Source: Oegoconia quadripuncta
Taxonomy: Eukaryota > Arthropoda > Insecta > Lepidoptera > Autostichidae
Length of the DNA stretch: 64,000 nucleotides
Assembly (NCBI GenBank): GCA_949316235.1
Contig: OX438749.1
Coordinates: forward strand, 5,536,914-5,600,913
Direction of reading: 5' to 3'
The stretch's first letter is position 1. The number at the start of each line of letters is the position of its first letter. Positions 53,396-63,713 of the stretch are shown in pieces. The notes beneath the pieces are model-generated. The model was not told the DNA's origin and ran no database searches. It saw nothing but the letters and a program-made list of their open reading frames with translations. Made by a program: the position numbers and the translations under genes.

Positions 53396-54474
53396 TTTAA
53401 TTAAAACGATACGTAATAATAAGGAAAAGTAATAAATAATTCAAATGTAATTATACTGATATCAGTGAAAATGAAAACTGATAGCAGCCCTGAATAACAC
53501 CACCGGTCGAACCAGCTCGTGACTGCGCTGAACTTGCCCGCGGAGTGAACTAACCGGATGCACTCAGTGTACACGTCGCCTAATTTATGGACTATCATGC
53601 ATTGATGGCTTAACTAAACCTCAATTTTCTAGCTTCTTGCTTACTTCGCGAAACCATTATATTGAAGAAATATAGCTAAAACAGAATAAGTAGAATCGGA
53701 GCACTTTTACAATCGTTTAGATGAATACTTATTGAGATGTTATACAGAGTGTAACTACATGATTTTGGACACTCGAAATGCAGAGAGATATTTCGTGAGA
53801 ACTCTGAAATCTCCAATGAAAAGTCACTTTTGTGTATTTTCAATCCGTAAACAGAGAACACTACTACAAGTCGAAAAGGATAAAAATGATTTTGCAATTG
53901 AGATTTCCAATTCTCAGATCATAATTTACTTGGGAGAAACAGCGGGACCGCCCCCATAGTATGAGAGGCGCGATAAATTTTTATGTCGCGCGAGATATTA
54001 ATAGTCCTGCTCATTCGCTTGGACGAAATGTACATCTATCACACTCTCACGTCGCGTCTCGCGCGATAACGATATCATGTTACTGGGGCAGGAGTGTGAT
54101 GTGTTGAAGCTGGGAGTTGGCAGAGTGTTTGATTGCAGTGTTTTGACATTGATGGATGATTGAATTAGATTATTAAATGATTGAGAATAGCTAATAATAT
54201 AATTTTGTAATTAGTTTATTGGTTTTAATGTAACACTGTATGTGTATGACTGAATAAATAAATAAATGTCTCGAGTCCGAAAATCGCCCCCCTAAAACGA
54301 TAACTAATTTTAAATTGACCTAGTGCGAGTGGGACTTGCTCATCTAGAGCTTATTAAAACAATTTTGTTATGTTTTTTTTTTTAAACATTTTACGCAGGC
54401 GTTCCTTAATAAATGGCAAGACATTTTTTTGTATTTCCGATCCGAAGAAGCATTCGAGCTACCTGTCGAAAATA
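53396..54474. other. No recognised feature
   Basis: 53960-54070 is rich in CGCG motifs (GTCGCGCGAGATATTAATAG); otherwise AT-rich with no gene. Confidence 0.4.
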
Positions 54475-54883
54475 TTGGATCTTTACCTGTGAAATTGGAG
54501 TATTTTTTCTTCGTTAATCATATGTACCAATTCCTGCGATTTTCAAAGCTATATCCTTTGTTTATTTGGAAAATGAAATATTATTTTAAGGTTACACATG
54601 AAATATATTTCTGGGCTATATCACATAATAAAAAAATTTGAACAGAGCTCTTTTCATGTGCTTCCCATAATCATTTCTTAGATTCGCTGAAACTTTTATA
54701 AAGCCGTTACTTTTAAAAATTAACGCTGCCTATACTTAACTTAATGTTATCCGATAATACACACAAAGTTTAGCTAAATTTGGATTTGCCGTTCCCTAAA
54801 AAAAATCAAAAATGTTTGTATAGAGAAAACAATCTTAATGAAATTCTTCATACAAAACGCCAATTTCATAGGTAAGGACCTAA
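54475..54883 (-). mobile_element. Mariner-like MITE, full length
   Basis: TA flanks (54473-54474, 54884-54885). Ends TTGGATCTTTACCTGTGAAA and (inverted) TTAGGTCCTTACCTATGAAA; interior inverse to 39298. It keeps the region around ATGGGAAGCACATGAAAAGA missing from that copy. Confidence 0.8.
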
Positions 54884-55085
54884 TACTAAAATTCGAGTCA
54901 TGAGTATCCGAAAATCGCTCCTGATTCGGACAACTAACCAAACTCTATAGACTGATGTATTTTATATTTCAGGTCGGTTTTATTAAAAATCTATTGTAAA
55001 ACCCTTAGCGTCTCTTATTAAAACTTACATAGCTATATTTCCAATATGAATGTTGCAATTGACCATCGTTTTCATACCGTGCTAA

Positions 55086-55421
55086 ACCGCCTCCGTGGCT
55101 CAATGTAAACAACATAGGGTTTACGATTCGGAGGTCGCGGGTTCGATTCCCAGTGGGGTACATGTTTAAGTACTCGGTTTGGTTGGTGGTAGGGCATTTT
55201 AAAATGTCCGCCTGGCTAGCTTCCATCATCTTATCTAAATCTGCCGCCAAGCAGCAATGTTAATAGCATTGTTGTGTTCCGGTTGTCAGAGATAAGATAT
55301 CCAGTCTCCCAAATGTGTTGGGGTTTCCGGGTCAGTACGCTTCCACCTTCGACCTCATCTTCACTTAACATCAGGTGTGATTGAGGCCAAGTATGAACCC
55401 GTCGTGCTTAAAAAAAAAACC
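55086..55421 (+). mobile_element. SINE family B, best-preserved copy
   Basis: ACCGCCTCCGTGGCTCAATG, box A region TGGCTCAATG, box B GGTTCGATTCC, AAGTACTCGGTTTGGTTGG, CTTATCTAAATCTGCCGCCA, AGCAATGTTAATAGCATTG, GGGGTTTCCGGGTCAGTACG, TTAACATCAGGTGTGATTGA and a poly(A)-like tail. Useful as the family reference. The frame across it (55005-55250, -) is not a gene. Confidence 0.9.
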
Positions 55422-55717
55422 GTTCTTGCCTGATGTTGGTTCCATTACACGCTGTGGACATGCATCACGATCCTAATTAACGACATGAAGAATAAAAACA
55501 AGAAGATATGATTTTTTAAGAAAAAACACTTTCAATGAATTTTATTAATTAACAGAGAAAGGTGGTCGCTCTCTACACGAAAGGCAATTAATTCACTAGT
55601 GATAAGTCAGTTTCCTCGGCCATTAGGAAGGAATCTACATATCTTCCAATCTAACACTATCTGCTAGTCATCTTAGCTGTCGGAACTGATATAATATGAA
55701 TTGGAGTTATGACTAAA

Positions 55718-55930
55718 CTAGCTTTCCGCCCGCGACTTCGCCCGCGTGGTATAACCTTATTGCAGAAATTTATTTATTCCCGGGAACTGTTCACTTTATC
55801 GAGATAAAAAATATACTATGTTTTAATCCAGAGTATGTTCTACCTATACACCAAATTTCATCAAAATCCGTTCATCCGTTTCGCCGTGATTGAGCAACAA
55901 GCAAACAACATACATCCAAACTTTATAATA
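55718..55930 (-). mobile_element. Nonautonomous Helitron-like element
   Basis: On the minus strand it ends GGGCGAAGTCGCGGGCGGAA then AGCTAG (CTAG at 55718-55721). It contains CGGCGAAACGGATGAACGGA and TTGTTTGCTTGTTGCTCAAT. It is the closest relative of both ends of the 25507 element. Confidence 0.7.
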
Positions 55931-55944
55931 TTTTTGTAAAAAAA

Positions 55945-56035
55945 GTTAATGTTGTAAAAAAATATTGTAAATTATTTTGCGCAATAAAGACTATTTGTAT
56001 TGCATTGCATTGCAATATTGTATTGTATGGTACAA
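55945..56035 (+). mobile_element. LINE 3' terminus (GCAATAAAGA type)
   Basis: TTGTAAATTATTTTGCGCAA, TAAAGACTATTTGTATTGCA and a (TGCAT/TGTAT)n end, as at 10070. Confidence 0.5.
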
Positions 56036-56283
56036 TACATGTATAACTTTACAATTCAAAAATGTTCTGTGGTTATTTTCAAGAAGGATTATCCAGCTTC
56101 ATAGGTCCTAATGATTTATTCGTGGATACATCCGCAGATTATATTTTAATCTAAGTGCATTGCACGTCTGGTGAGTTATGCTCTGTAATGATTATGCAGC
56201 TTTCTATATTTTATTATGTAAAGTAATATTATCCAACCATAATGAAGTAGGGATTAAAAGAGGTTCGAGAAACTGAATTATTG

Positions 56284-56394
56284 CACATAGAGTTACCCTA
56301 ATGTGTGAAACTATTGTGATAATAAAATGATTATTATCATAATAATCCATCACAAAATCAGAAATTGTTTCACACATTATGGTAACTCTGTGTG
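56284..56394. repeat. Palindromic MITE, 111 bp
   Basis: CACATAGAGTTACCCTAATG then TGTGAAAC (56284-56311) and its inverse with two differences (56367-56394). At the centre TGATAATAA/TTATTATCA forms a second hairpin. The whole element can fold on itself. TSD not resolved. Confidence 0.65.
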
Positions 56395-56439
56395 AATGCC
56401 TTAATAATAATATGTAGTTTAAAAAACTAAAAAAACACG

Positions 56440-56700
56440 CTAGATTCCCACCATTCCATCTCCTGGCTCCATCATCAGATCGTAGACACCTAGTTTAATA
56501 TATTGGACTCGTCAACACGAATCATATTATTATGAGCCTTAACTCGAGGGGTTTACTAGTAGCCACGGAAGAGTTTCACCGTCCACCTCCTGGCTCCATC
56601 ATCAGATCAGCTCCAAAATACCAAATTATAGTATTGTCAACAGAATTACCTACACATACAAAGTTTCATTTTGATAAGACAATTAGAAGTAAGTTTAAAT
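56440..56700 (+). repeat. Interspersed repeat, CTCCATCATCAGATC family, partly duplicated
   Basis: Two successive CTCCTGGCTCCATCATCAGA blocks (~56458 and ~56585), then a block similar to the 41287 copy (ATTGTCAACAGAATTACCTA). One copy may have inserted next to another. Confidence 0.5.
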
Positions 56701-57419
56701 TAACTTCAAGATTTGATTACAGTTTGATTTGATTACAATTAAATTAACTTCAGGATTTGTTTAGTTACAAGTAGTAAAGCTAATAAAAGCGTGTTAAAAA
56801 ATTCAAGGAAAATCATATTTCCTCAGTAAGTGGTGTTTTTTTTATGTAATTGAAAAGTATCTTAAGTAATATAACAGAGTCGGCAAAAACAGTGCCCCTT
56901 CATAAATGATGAAGGAACGCTTCTTCTCGCGGTGTTTACAATTTTTTAAAACCATGTCATTTAGCGTATTTTTTTTTACGTAAACCTACATAAAAATGTA
57001 AAATAATTCACTTGCCAAATAAGTATAAACAACTGCACCAGTTGTTGGCACACTGGCCCACCAGACACCAGACACACTGGCACGCTGTCAAACCAATAAA
57101 GTCTCCAGCATATTAAAGTGTAGATAATTAAGCAAAATGAACCGATTAGCTCGGTGAAAGTAATCATTTTCCAATAGTCTGTAATATGTGACGTCCGTTA
57201 TACTTTCCTCTACGAGTATACTACGAGAGTCCCCCCTCCCCCTACACGTATACGACATAGAATGTAAACGTTGCGAAGCGAGCCCCGTTTTACTGCATTA
57301 TTTCTTTTACTTTGAACTGCATATTATAATAAATTTAACTCTGATATTTTCACGTTACCAGAATAAAATTATTTAACAAACTTATACGAACTTTATAGCC
57401 CGCGAAAAATCATGCAAGT
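56701..57419. other. No recognised feature
   Basis: 57040-57085 has an imperfect CACTGGCCCACCAGACACCA-type duplication. No gene signal. Confidence 0.4.
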
Positions 57420-57495
57420 TCATGACGATGATGCTTCCGATCGATTTCGGCCATGGCGACCACTTCGACTCGTATTAATAAATCGTTCTTGAGAT

Positions 57496-57905
57496 AAATA
57501 AATAAATAAATATCTTTGCACATACACACAGCGCCATCTAGTTCCACACTAAGCAACTAGGCTTGTAATACCAGATGGTTGTTAAACTACACAAATACAT
57601 TTTTTTTTTGTAAATAAATACATATATAAATGAAAAACATCCATAACTCGGGAACACATGTCTATTTTCATCATACAAACATTATGTCCCTAGCGGGATT
57701 CGAACCTGCGACCTTTTGGTATAGCAGCAGAATTTGTAACCACTAAAAAATATCTTTTTTTGTTTTGCATATAAAAAACATTCACAATCTAAACAAAAAG
57801 GTCGCTTTCGAAATCTATGGTAGCCTATGTTGGCAGTGGACGTACTTTTGCTGATATGATGATGAAGCAGCAGAGTTTATAACCACTACACCAAACAGGT
57901 TAACA
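57496..57905 (-). mobile_element. SINE family A with a nested 120-bp LINE end
   Basis: Minus-strand SINE A with tail (AATAAATAAATAAATATCTT on plus), ACACACAGCGCCATCTAGTT, CATCCATAACTCGGGAAC and box B GGATTCGAACC. The tRNA-like head is interrupted at 57746-57865 and resumes with the duplicated AGCAGCAGAGTTTATAACCA then CTACACCAAACAGGT. Confidence 0.8.
57746..57865 (+). mobile_element. RTE-like LINE 3' end with 23-bp TSD
   Basis: Ends ATGGTAGCCTATGTTGGCAG, TGGACGTACTTTTGCTGATA, TGATGATGA, the common lepidopteran RTE-like end. Target duplications AGCAGCAG..CCACTA at 57723-57745 and 57866-57888 match at 21 of 23 positions. Confidence 0.75.
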
Positions 57906-58046
57906 AAAACACACAACCAAACAGATTGAGATCGCGTCTCAGTCTCAAGACCATTTTTTTCTGATGCTGTTTTAATATGCAACAGATTCTCAAGCGTCAA
58001 CTTAAGGCCATGTCAATCTTGAGAACGGTTTATTAACGGGCCCTAA

Positions 58047-58340
58047 TCAGTTTGGCGCAGTGAACTGCCGTGCGCAACGTGGGCATGTAAGCACACCTTC
58101 TACGTAGTGATAATGAATGGCAGGGGATGAACGGGTTTTTAGCTCGTCGCGTGTAGCGTCGAGGTCAGCTTTACGCTGCTCCTCGAAATCGCTTACTCTC
58201 CTATGCAATACCCTGCGCCATTCACGACGTTGTGTTCCCAAACCTTCCCATAGAGGTGGCTCAATGTTGCATCTTTTCATATGGCGCTTCTGAACTTCCT
58301 TATATCTGAGAAGTTGACCGCCACGCTTTCACTTGCCCTT
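58047..58340 (-). pseudogene. LINE ORF2 C-terminal fragment with zinc-knuckle start
   Basis: Minus strand: GGQLLRYKEVQKRHMKRCNI, EPPLWEGLGTQRREWRRVLH, then VLTCPRCARQF before a stop. G-G-Q-x-L-R-Y-K-(D/E)-V-x-K-R-H-M, a W-R..(V/I) segment and C-P-x-C-x-R-x-F are the recurrent C-terminus of a widespread LINE ORF2. The second half of the Cys/His knuckle is missing where the Harbinger-like MITE begins; 57420-57466 may be the remaining 3' part. Confidence 0.65.
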
Positions 58341-58356
58341 GCAGTTCATGATCCCT

Positions 58357-58470
58357 GACGACATGTTTGGTGTTAACTTAGCAACTCTGACCACTATACC
58401 AAAAAGTTGCGGGTTCGAATCGCGCTATGGGCATATGTTTGTGTGATGAATACGGACATGTGTACTGGAA
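58357..58470 (+). mobile_element. SINE family A, head half
   Basis: GACGACATGTTTGGTGTTAA, CTGACCACTATACC, box B GGTTCGAATCG, GATGAATACGGACATGTGTA; then cut. Closest to the 4878 copy. Confidence 0.7.
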
Positions 58471-58506
58471 GTGATGGAGAGTGAAGTGGAGTCAATAGTA
58501 ATGGAA

Positions 58507-59555
58507 GTTTATGACGACGTGAACAACGCTATTTCTCAAATAGTAGAATGGTTTACGGCAAATAATTTGTTACTTAATGAGAAAAAAACGAAATGTGTTA
58601 AATTTGTACTGCCTAATGTCAGGGGTGTGCCTACAAATATAATGTTAAAAAATGTCACTCTAGACCTTGTTGAGTCCACTGTATTTTTGGGCATTACTTT
58701 GGACGCCAAATTACAATGGGGTCCTCATAGCCATAAATTGGCGAGGAAGCTCAGCTCTGCAGCGTATGCAGTCAAAAAAATTAGACAAATATCAGACGTA
58801 AATACTGCTAGATTAGTATATTTTAGTTATTTTCATAGGCTGATGTCTTACGGTATCTTGCTGTGGGGAAATGCCGCGGATATAAATACAATCTTTGTTT
58901 TACAAAAACAAGCCGTTCGCGCAATGTATCAATTTGAGACCTACAGTGTCACTTAGAGACAGATTTAAAGAGTATAATATTCTAACCTTTTCGTCACAGT
59001 ACATTTTTGAAATTCTAATATATGTCAAAAAAAATATAGTATCATTTAGGAAAAATAGTGATAAACATGATGTCAATACAAGAAATAAAGATAAACTTGC
59101 AGCTCACGTAAGTCGCCTCCGCAAAGTCAGTAATTCATTCAAAGGGTTATGTATACGCTTATTCAATAAAGTTCCTGTTGATGTACAAAATCTTCCTTTC
59201 AATAAATTTAAAGATACTATAAAACAGAAACATATTAAGAAAGCATATTATAAAATATGAGACTATTTAGATCATCTATCATCCCTGGACATAATCAGAT
59301 CGTTCGCATGCGGCGGTTATTTTATTTCACAATTAATAATGAAATGTATAAACCTAATAATAATTAATAATTTTGTAATATAAAAACCTTTTTTTTTAAA
59401 AGAGCGACCTCTCGAGTTTCTTGCTTGTTCTTCTCAGGGGAAAATTGCCTTTTGAACAAGCGGTAGCTTTAAAAATGTAAAATCTGACTATTTTAAGGTA
59501 CCCTGTGTACCTACAGAATAGACCATTTTTTGTTTTTGATTTTGATTTTGAACTG
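58507..59555 (+). pseudogene. 5'-truncated second copy of the 42-kb LINE
   Basis: Begins TTATGACGACGTGAACAACG, equivalent to about residue 265 of the 42629 ORF, downstream of catalytic motif C, so it cannot encode an active RT. It is nearly identical to 43420-44470. One extra T near 58933 (CAATTTGAGACC versus CAATTGAGACC) shifts the frame: the first part ends at 58956 and the rest is read in the frame ending 59260. The 3' UTR and TTTTGATTTTG tail are present. Confidence 0.85.
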
Positions 59556-60349
59556 TCATTAACCAATACTAAGGTCTCAAATATCAAATTCGACGAATGG
59601 TGACAGAGGTGGCAATGAACTCGTTACCTGATGAAATCCTGACTTTAAAGTCAAGGTCAAGGAAAGTTGGTGGAAGTTAACTTTCACTTTTTTCCCATAA
59701 ACAAATCCTAGTTCAAAGTTTCGTATGTAAGCGAAATATGTCGAACACAGATTTTAAACAATCAAGTAATTAAAACTGCAGATCTACGCATTTTTCTACA
59801 TGGCAATCTAGGGATTTTTCTGTGCCACCCTATGGATTTGAAAAAATCGGATCTGTACACGCTCCAATTTAAATGGCCAAGTTTATTTTCCCAGCATTGA
59901 CTAAATGTATTGTTTAAATAATTTGCCCATGTTTTAATATAGAACATCCTGTAAAGTGTAATGTCAAATATTATTTACATAACCAATTGGCGGGTGTTAT
60001 TAAATGCTCAACTTTGTTTGATCTAAGAGTATCAATCCATGCCCAAGGTAGCCGATGAGGTAGGTACATGTTTAGTACTCGGTTTGGTTAATGGTAGGCA
60101 ATGATATAAGTGTATTAGTTAAGGTCGGATGAACAAATCTTTTTCGCGCTAACTAGATAAAACAGCGCCATCTCTTAGAATCCTCGAGAAGTAATAGTTA
60201 CTGCTGAGAATAAATGGCCTAATCCAAAACCGCGCATAACTAAAGTTTTTTTTAATCTGTACTCCTGTGCAGCAATTATACATGTGCAAGAAAAAAATTA
60301 CAATATTGATTATAAACAATAATAATAAATAATAAATATCCTTAAACAT
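59556..60349. other. No gene; SINE B scrap at 60060-60106
   Basis: GTACATGTTTAGTACTCGGT then TTGGTTAATGGTAGG is a small SINE B piece. The rest is not recognised. Confidence 0.4.
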
Positions 60350-61223
60350 CATGGACTTATTATTTAAACAGGACTGAGTACTCGCCGCTGAAAAACGAGC
60401 CGAGCAGGATGTGTAACGTAGAGGCCGTTTGTCTCTGTGTAACAGGGTGACCACAATATATTTGTTACTTGAGACAAATGTTGTAATAAAATATTTGTCA
60501 AAAAACTTTGGCGTTTTGACATTAGCCGGCGTGAGCCATTTATTTCGCATTTCTTCATTTTTTGGGAAACTGCAATAATAGTACAACAGTCAGGACCCTA
60601 ATCAATCACACATATTTCACATATTTCGACTCATTTCAAGAATTCTATCCTACTTCTTTGATTTACAAAAATATTATTTTTAGCTTACCTGTGGAAAGAT
60701 ATGTTGCAACCACCATAGGATTCACTTGGGCAAGTATAAACGCAACACTTTTTCACCATTTCACTCCTTTTACTTGTTATAATATAACAAATACTTTAAA
60801 AAACTTTTAATGCAAAGAAAATTCAAAATCACACCGAACCGCCATGACATGACATGCTTTTCAGGGTTACCATAAAAATAACAAAATCGAAATAAAAATG
60901 TATGTTTTCTGTTTGATTTAAGAATATATGAAAAGAAATTAATGCGAATGTTATTTGTTTATTTATAATTGTTAAAATAACATAAAAATATAAGTGTTTC
61001 AATGGAATTTTTGAGTTGCCAAAACTGTTGATCATAATCATTTTTTTTGCTGGCAAGATGTAAGAACGAGACACACGGCCTCCGTTATTTCTATCTCTCT
61101 CGGCTCGGATTTGCCTTTGTGTATGGTGCATCCAATTTAATACCTTATTGCGTTGACATAGTGATCATTTTCCTAAATGATTCTTTTGATAGTTATCAGT
61201 CCTGTTTAAATAATAAGTCCATG
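60350..61223 (-). mobile_element. P-element-like transposon, internally deleted
   Basis: Perfect 28-bp TIRs: CATGGACTTATTATTTAAAC then AGGACTGA at 60350-60377 and its exact inverse at 61196-61223. Flanked by TTAAACAT on both sides (60342-60349, 61224-61231), an 8-bp TSD. Weaker inverted subterminal blocks (CGAGCCGAG.. GAGGCCGTTTGTCTC at 60396-60435, inverse at 61068-61107) extend the symmetry. Drosophila P elements also start CATG, make 8-bp TSDs and encode a THAP-domain transposase; a THAP-like two-exon start lies inside on the minus strand. At 874 bp it lacks room for the catalytic core. hAT is the alternative by TSD size, but hAT ends usually start CA(G/A)NG. Confidence 0.75.
60569..60759 (-). 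pseudogene. THAP-domain N-terminus, two exons, inside the P-like element
   Basis: Exon 1: ATG at 60759 down to 60689, encoding MVKKCCVYTCPSESYGGCNI then SFH, followed by a donor GTAAGC. The 119-bp intron ends TATTATTGCAG at 60570. Exon 2 starts at 60569 and continues FPKNEEMRNKWL beyond this span (frame open past the left TIR). C-x(3-4)-C near the start, (S/F)FH-x-FP and the W in (R/K)xxW are hallmarks of THAP zinc fingers, which bind TIR-proximal DNA in P transposase. The split codon gives Ser. The second zinc pair (C-x2-H) is missing, so the finger is probably broken by the internal deletion. The splice sites are read by eye. Confidence 0.65.
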
Positions 61224-61228
61224 TTAAA

Positions 61229-61268
61229 CATACACACAGCGCCATCTAGTTCCAAAGTAAGCAACTAT
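61229..61268 (-). mobile_element. SINE family A, 3' scrap
   Basis: CATACACACAGCGCCATCTA then GTTCCAAAGTAAGCAACT. The right TSD of the P-like element overlaps its edge, so the element may have inserted next to or into this SINE. Confidence 0.6.
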
Positions 61269-61507
61269 AAATAGGTTTTACGAGTACTAGACTTTAAAGA
61301 TACTCGCATGTTTTTGGTTACTTTTCTATGGTTAGTTATCCGTTTATTTACAACATTATATTGACATTTGATAAACAACTTTGTGAATGAAGTCGGTGTT
61401 TAACTGAGGAGTACCCATTGGCTCCAAACTCCCGTTTTAACACCAATGAAGTGGTACCATTTTGATTGTTTCAACGACCGGGGCCATAACGCAGTAATAA
61501 ATCTATG

Positions 61508-61605
61508 ATGATAGGGCATTTTTAAGTCTGCCTGGCTAGCTACCATCTTATAAAATCTGCCGCCAAGCAACGATGTTGACATTGTTGTATTTGTATTACG
61601 ATTGT
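61508..61605 (+). mobile_element. SINE family B, middle fragment
   Basis: GATAGGGCATTTTTAAGTCT, GCCTGGCTAGCTACCATCTT, AATCTGCCGCCAAGCAACGA. Head and tail are lost. Confidence 0.65.
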
Positions 61606-62746
61606 TTGACATTAGGGTTCATATCGAACATAAAAAATCAAAGTGATCAACTTTTATTATGAGAACAACTCTTTTTGGGTCGACCGGAAGATTTTTCTGA
61701 CTAAATGTATTACTTATGTTACTTTGTATGATAAAACGCTTACAAACTCTAAAATCACGGGAAAATAAAAATCAATTCTTTACATTCATGTTGTAGGTAC
61801 ATGACACATAATGTTAGGTACCTAGGTATCAAGTTAAATCTAAAGACACCATGCACTTCGTAATCGGTCAAGACGTTTAGGCTACAGGAGCGCACATAAT
61901 ATTTTGCAAGGGCTCCCTTAGGACCAAATAACGTATCGGCATACTCCACAATTTTAGCAAGCTAAACGACAAAAAAATTGTAGCCGCTTGAGGGAATGGA
62001 AGGAATAATGTATGCGACTGACTACTCACCTCGTTGACATGCGCGCGGTTCATGATAAATTACAATCAATTACAAGGACTAGGTTCTTAATTGTATTGTA
62101 AGTTATGTATACATGCTACTCCTGTACATACAGGGGACCAATTGCGCTATTTTACAACGGTTTTACCGTGTATATGGAACGTTTTTGGTTTTGGTTTAGC
62201 TTTAGTTTAGCTGAAGTTAAAAATGGTATCGCGCTATTTTTTGTGAACGATTATATCGTTGACGTTACCAAAGTAAAACCAAACCTAAAATGTGTAGAGC
62301 TAACCACGAGTATTAAAAAAAACTAGGTTAATTTCCGTTCAAATGATTAGTGCGATACGAAATGTGCTTAAGGTAACGTTTTTGGTTATTGCTTTGGTAT
62401 TATCACTCAAACTTAGCGCGATTGGCCCCCTGGTGAACTTTGGTAATCTATCATGGTTAAGCACACAGGTCGGCTGCGCCCTATTACACCATAGTCATGT
62501 GGTCCCTATAAGAGTAGAATAGGGCTAACCCTGTGTCTGTGGGTGTCGTAAAAGGCGACTAAGGGCCATAAGCAGTATAGACCAGTGATGGACGGACAAC
62601 AGCGTCATTGGTTCAGAGCATCGCGATCCCGTCTGTCTAACGTGGCGATTAGGTCAAATTTTCATCGCATTCCCTGGAAGGATTTGACCTAATAAGAGTC
62701 CGATATAGAGATATCGGACTCTCCCTAGTCCGAATGTCAGCTGTGT
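61606..62746. other. No gene recognised
   Basis: 62400-62700 is less AT-rich (GGTCGGCTGCGCCCTATTAC...) and resembles a dispersed repeat, but no copy is in the window. Near 62697-62725 GAGTCCGATATAGAGATATC and GGACTC form a short perfect palindrome. Confidence 0.4.
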
Positions 62747-62982
62747 CATCCCAACTAATATTATAAATGCGACAGTTTGTGTGTGTATGTATGTATGTAC
62801 GTATGTTTGTTACCTTTTCCTTCACGCCGAACGGCTGGACTGACTTGGGTTGGTACATATAGGCTACTTTAACTGTTTCCTGTAGGATAAGTATTATTAG
62901 TGGGATTTCTCCTGAGTCATAGTGTGACGCATTTGCTATAGTAGAACGAATTCTACGCTGACGAAGTCGCGGTAACAGCTAG
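62747..62982 (+). mobile_element. Nonautonomous Helitron-like element
   Basis: TCATCCCAACTAATATTATA, AATGCGACAGTTTGTGTG, GAACGGCTGGACTGACTTGG and CGCTGACGAAGTCGCGGTAA then CAGCTAG (CTAG at 62979-62982). Very close to 10801-11057. Confidence 0.7.
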
Positions 62983-63010
62983 TTAACTAAGTCTTTGCAT
63001 GAACGGACTG

Positions 63011-63098
63011 ACCACTAACTGCGCGTTCGTTACAATATCCGTTACTCGCTTCATCGTAACCATCGTCTTTTGATCGTGATGAACGCGCAGTGAATGGT
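63011..63098. repeat. 88-bp imperfect hairpin
   Basis: ACCACTAACTGCGCGTTC at 63011 and the near-inverse GAACGCGCAGTGAATGGT ending 63098. GGTTACGATGAAGCG-type symmetry continues inward. Possibly a tiny MITE. Confidence 0.55.
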
Positions 63099-63259
63099 AA
63101 AATCTGGTACCGATAATGTGGCCAACGGACCGAATGTTGTACAGCGGGGTCTGCTACCATTTTCTTGACAAAAAGTAGTCCTCAATTAGTCGTTCAAACA
63201 AAGCAGAAACGACTAGATTGTATGACGTCATAATTATCTTGATTTCGTCTCACTCAGTC

Positions 63260-63710
63260 CAGAAGGGCAATTCTCGTAATATCTCTAATTACAATTACAG
63301 TCAAAATTCAGTTCGGATCTAGTGTCGGTCTCCAAATGTCAAATACGTCATTCTCGTACTACAATATAAAGGTTTGTAATGTGATTATATCGAAATGTGA
63401 TCGAAAGTTGAACAAAGCTTTTAACATCAAGTTCGAGATTAAAAAAATTGATAGTTCGTGAAATATGCGCTTGCTTCCTTCTATTTATTCTCTTTCACAT
63501 TTGTCAAAAAACTACTTATATCACTTCAGCTGGGCAGTACTGAACAATTAATAGTGAGATCTTTGTTCAACTTTCGATCACATTTCGATATAATTACATT
63601 ACGAATCTTTATATTTAATGTCGTATTTGACATTTAGGAGATCGAGACTGGATCCGAACTGAATTTTGACTGTAATTGTAATACGAGATGTTACGAGAAT
63701 TGCCCTTCAG
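63260..63710. mobile_element. Long-TIR MITE, 451 bp
   Basis: Arms of ~150 bp: CAGAAGGGCAATTCTCGTAA at the left and (inverted) CTGAAGGGCAATTCTCGTAA at the right, continuing through ATTACAGTCAAAATTCAGTT, AAATGTCAAATACG and GAAATGTGATCGAAAGTTGA. The centre, 63418-63560, is unique. GTC lies on both sides (63257-63259, 63711-63713), a possible 3-bp TSD. No ORF. Confidence 0.75.
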
Positions 63711-63713
63711 GTC

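Larger units (their letters stand above)
57467..58042. mobile_element. Harbinger-like MITE interrupted by a SINE
   Basis: Left end CGTATTAATAAATCGTTCTT then GAGAT is followed by SINE A. The MITE resumes at ~57925 (AGATTGAGATCGCGTCTCAG, TTTAATATGCAACAGATTCT, TCAACTTAAGGCCATGTCAA) and ends TTTATTAACGGGCC. It matches 40198-40342 on both sides of the SINE. Its flanks match a LINE ORF on the right. Confidence 0.7.

Noticed and set aside
61047..61274. 75-codon plus frame as a gene
   Set aside because: Crosses the right TIR and TSD of the P-like element and a SINE scrap.
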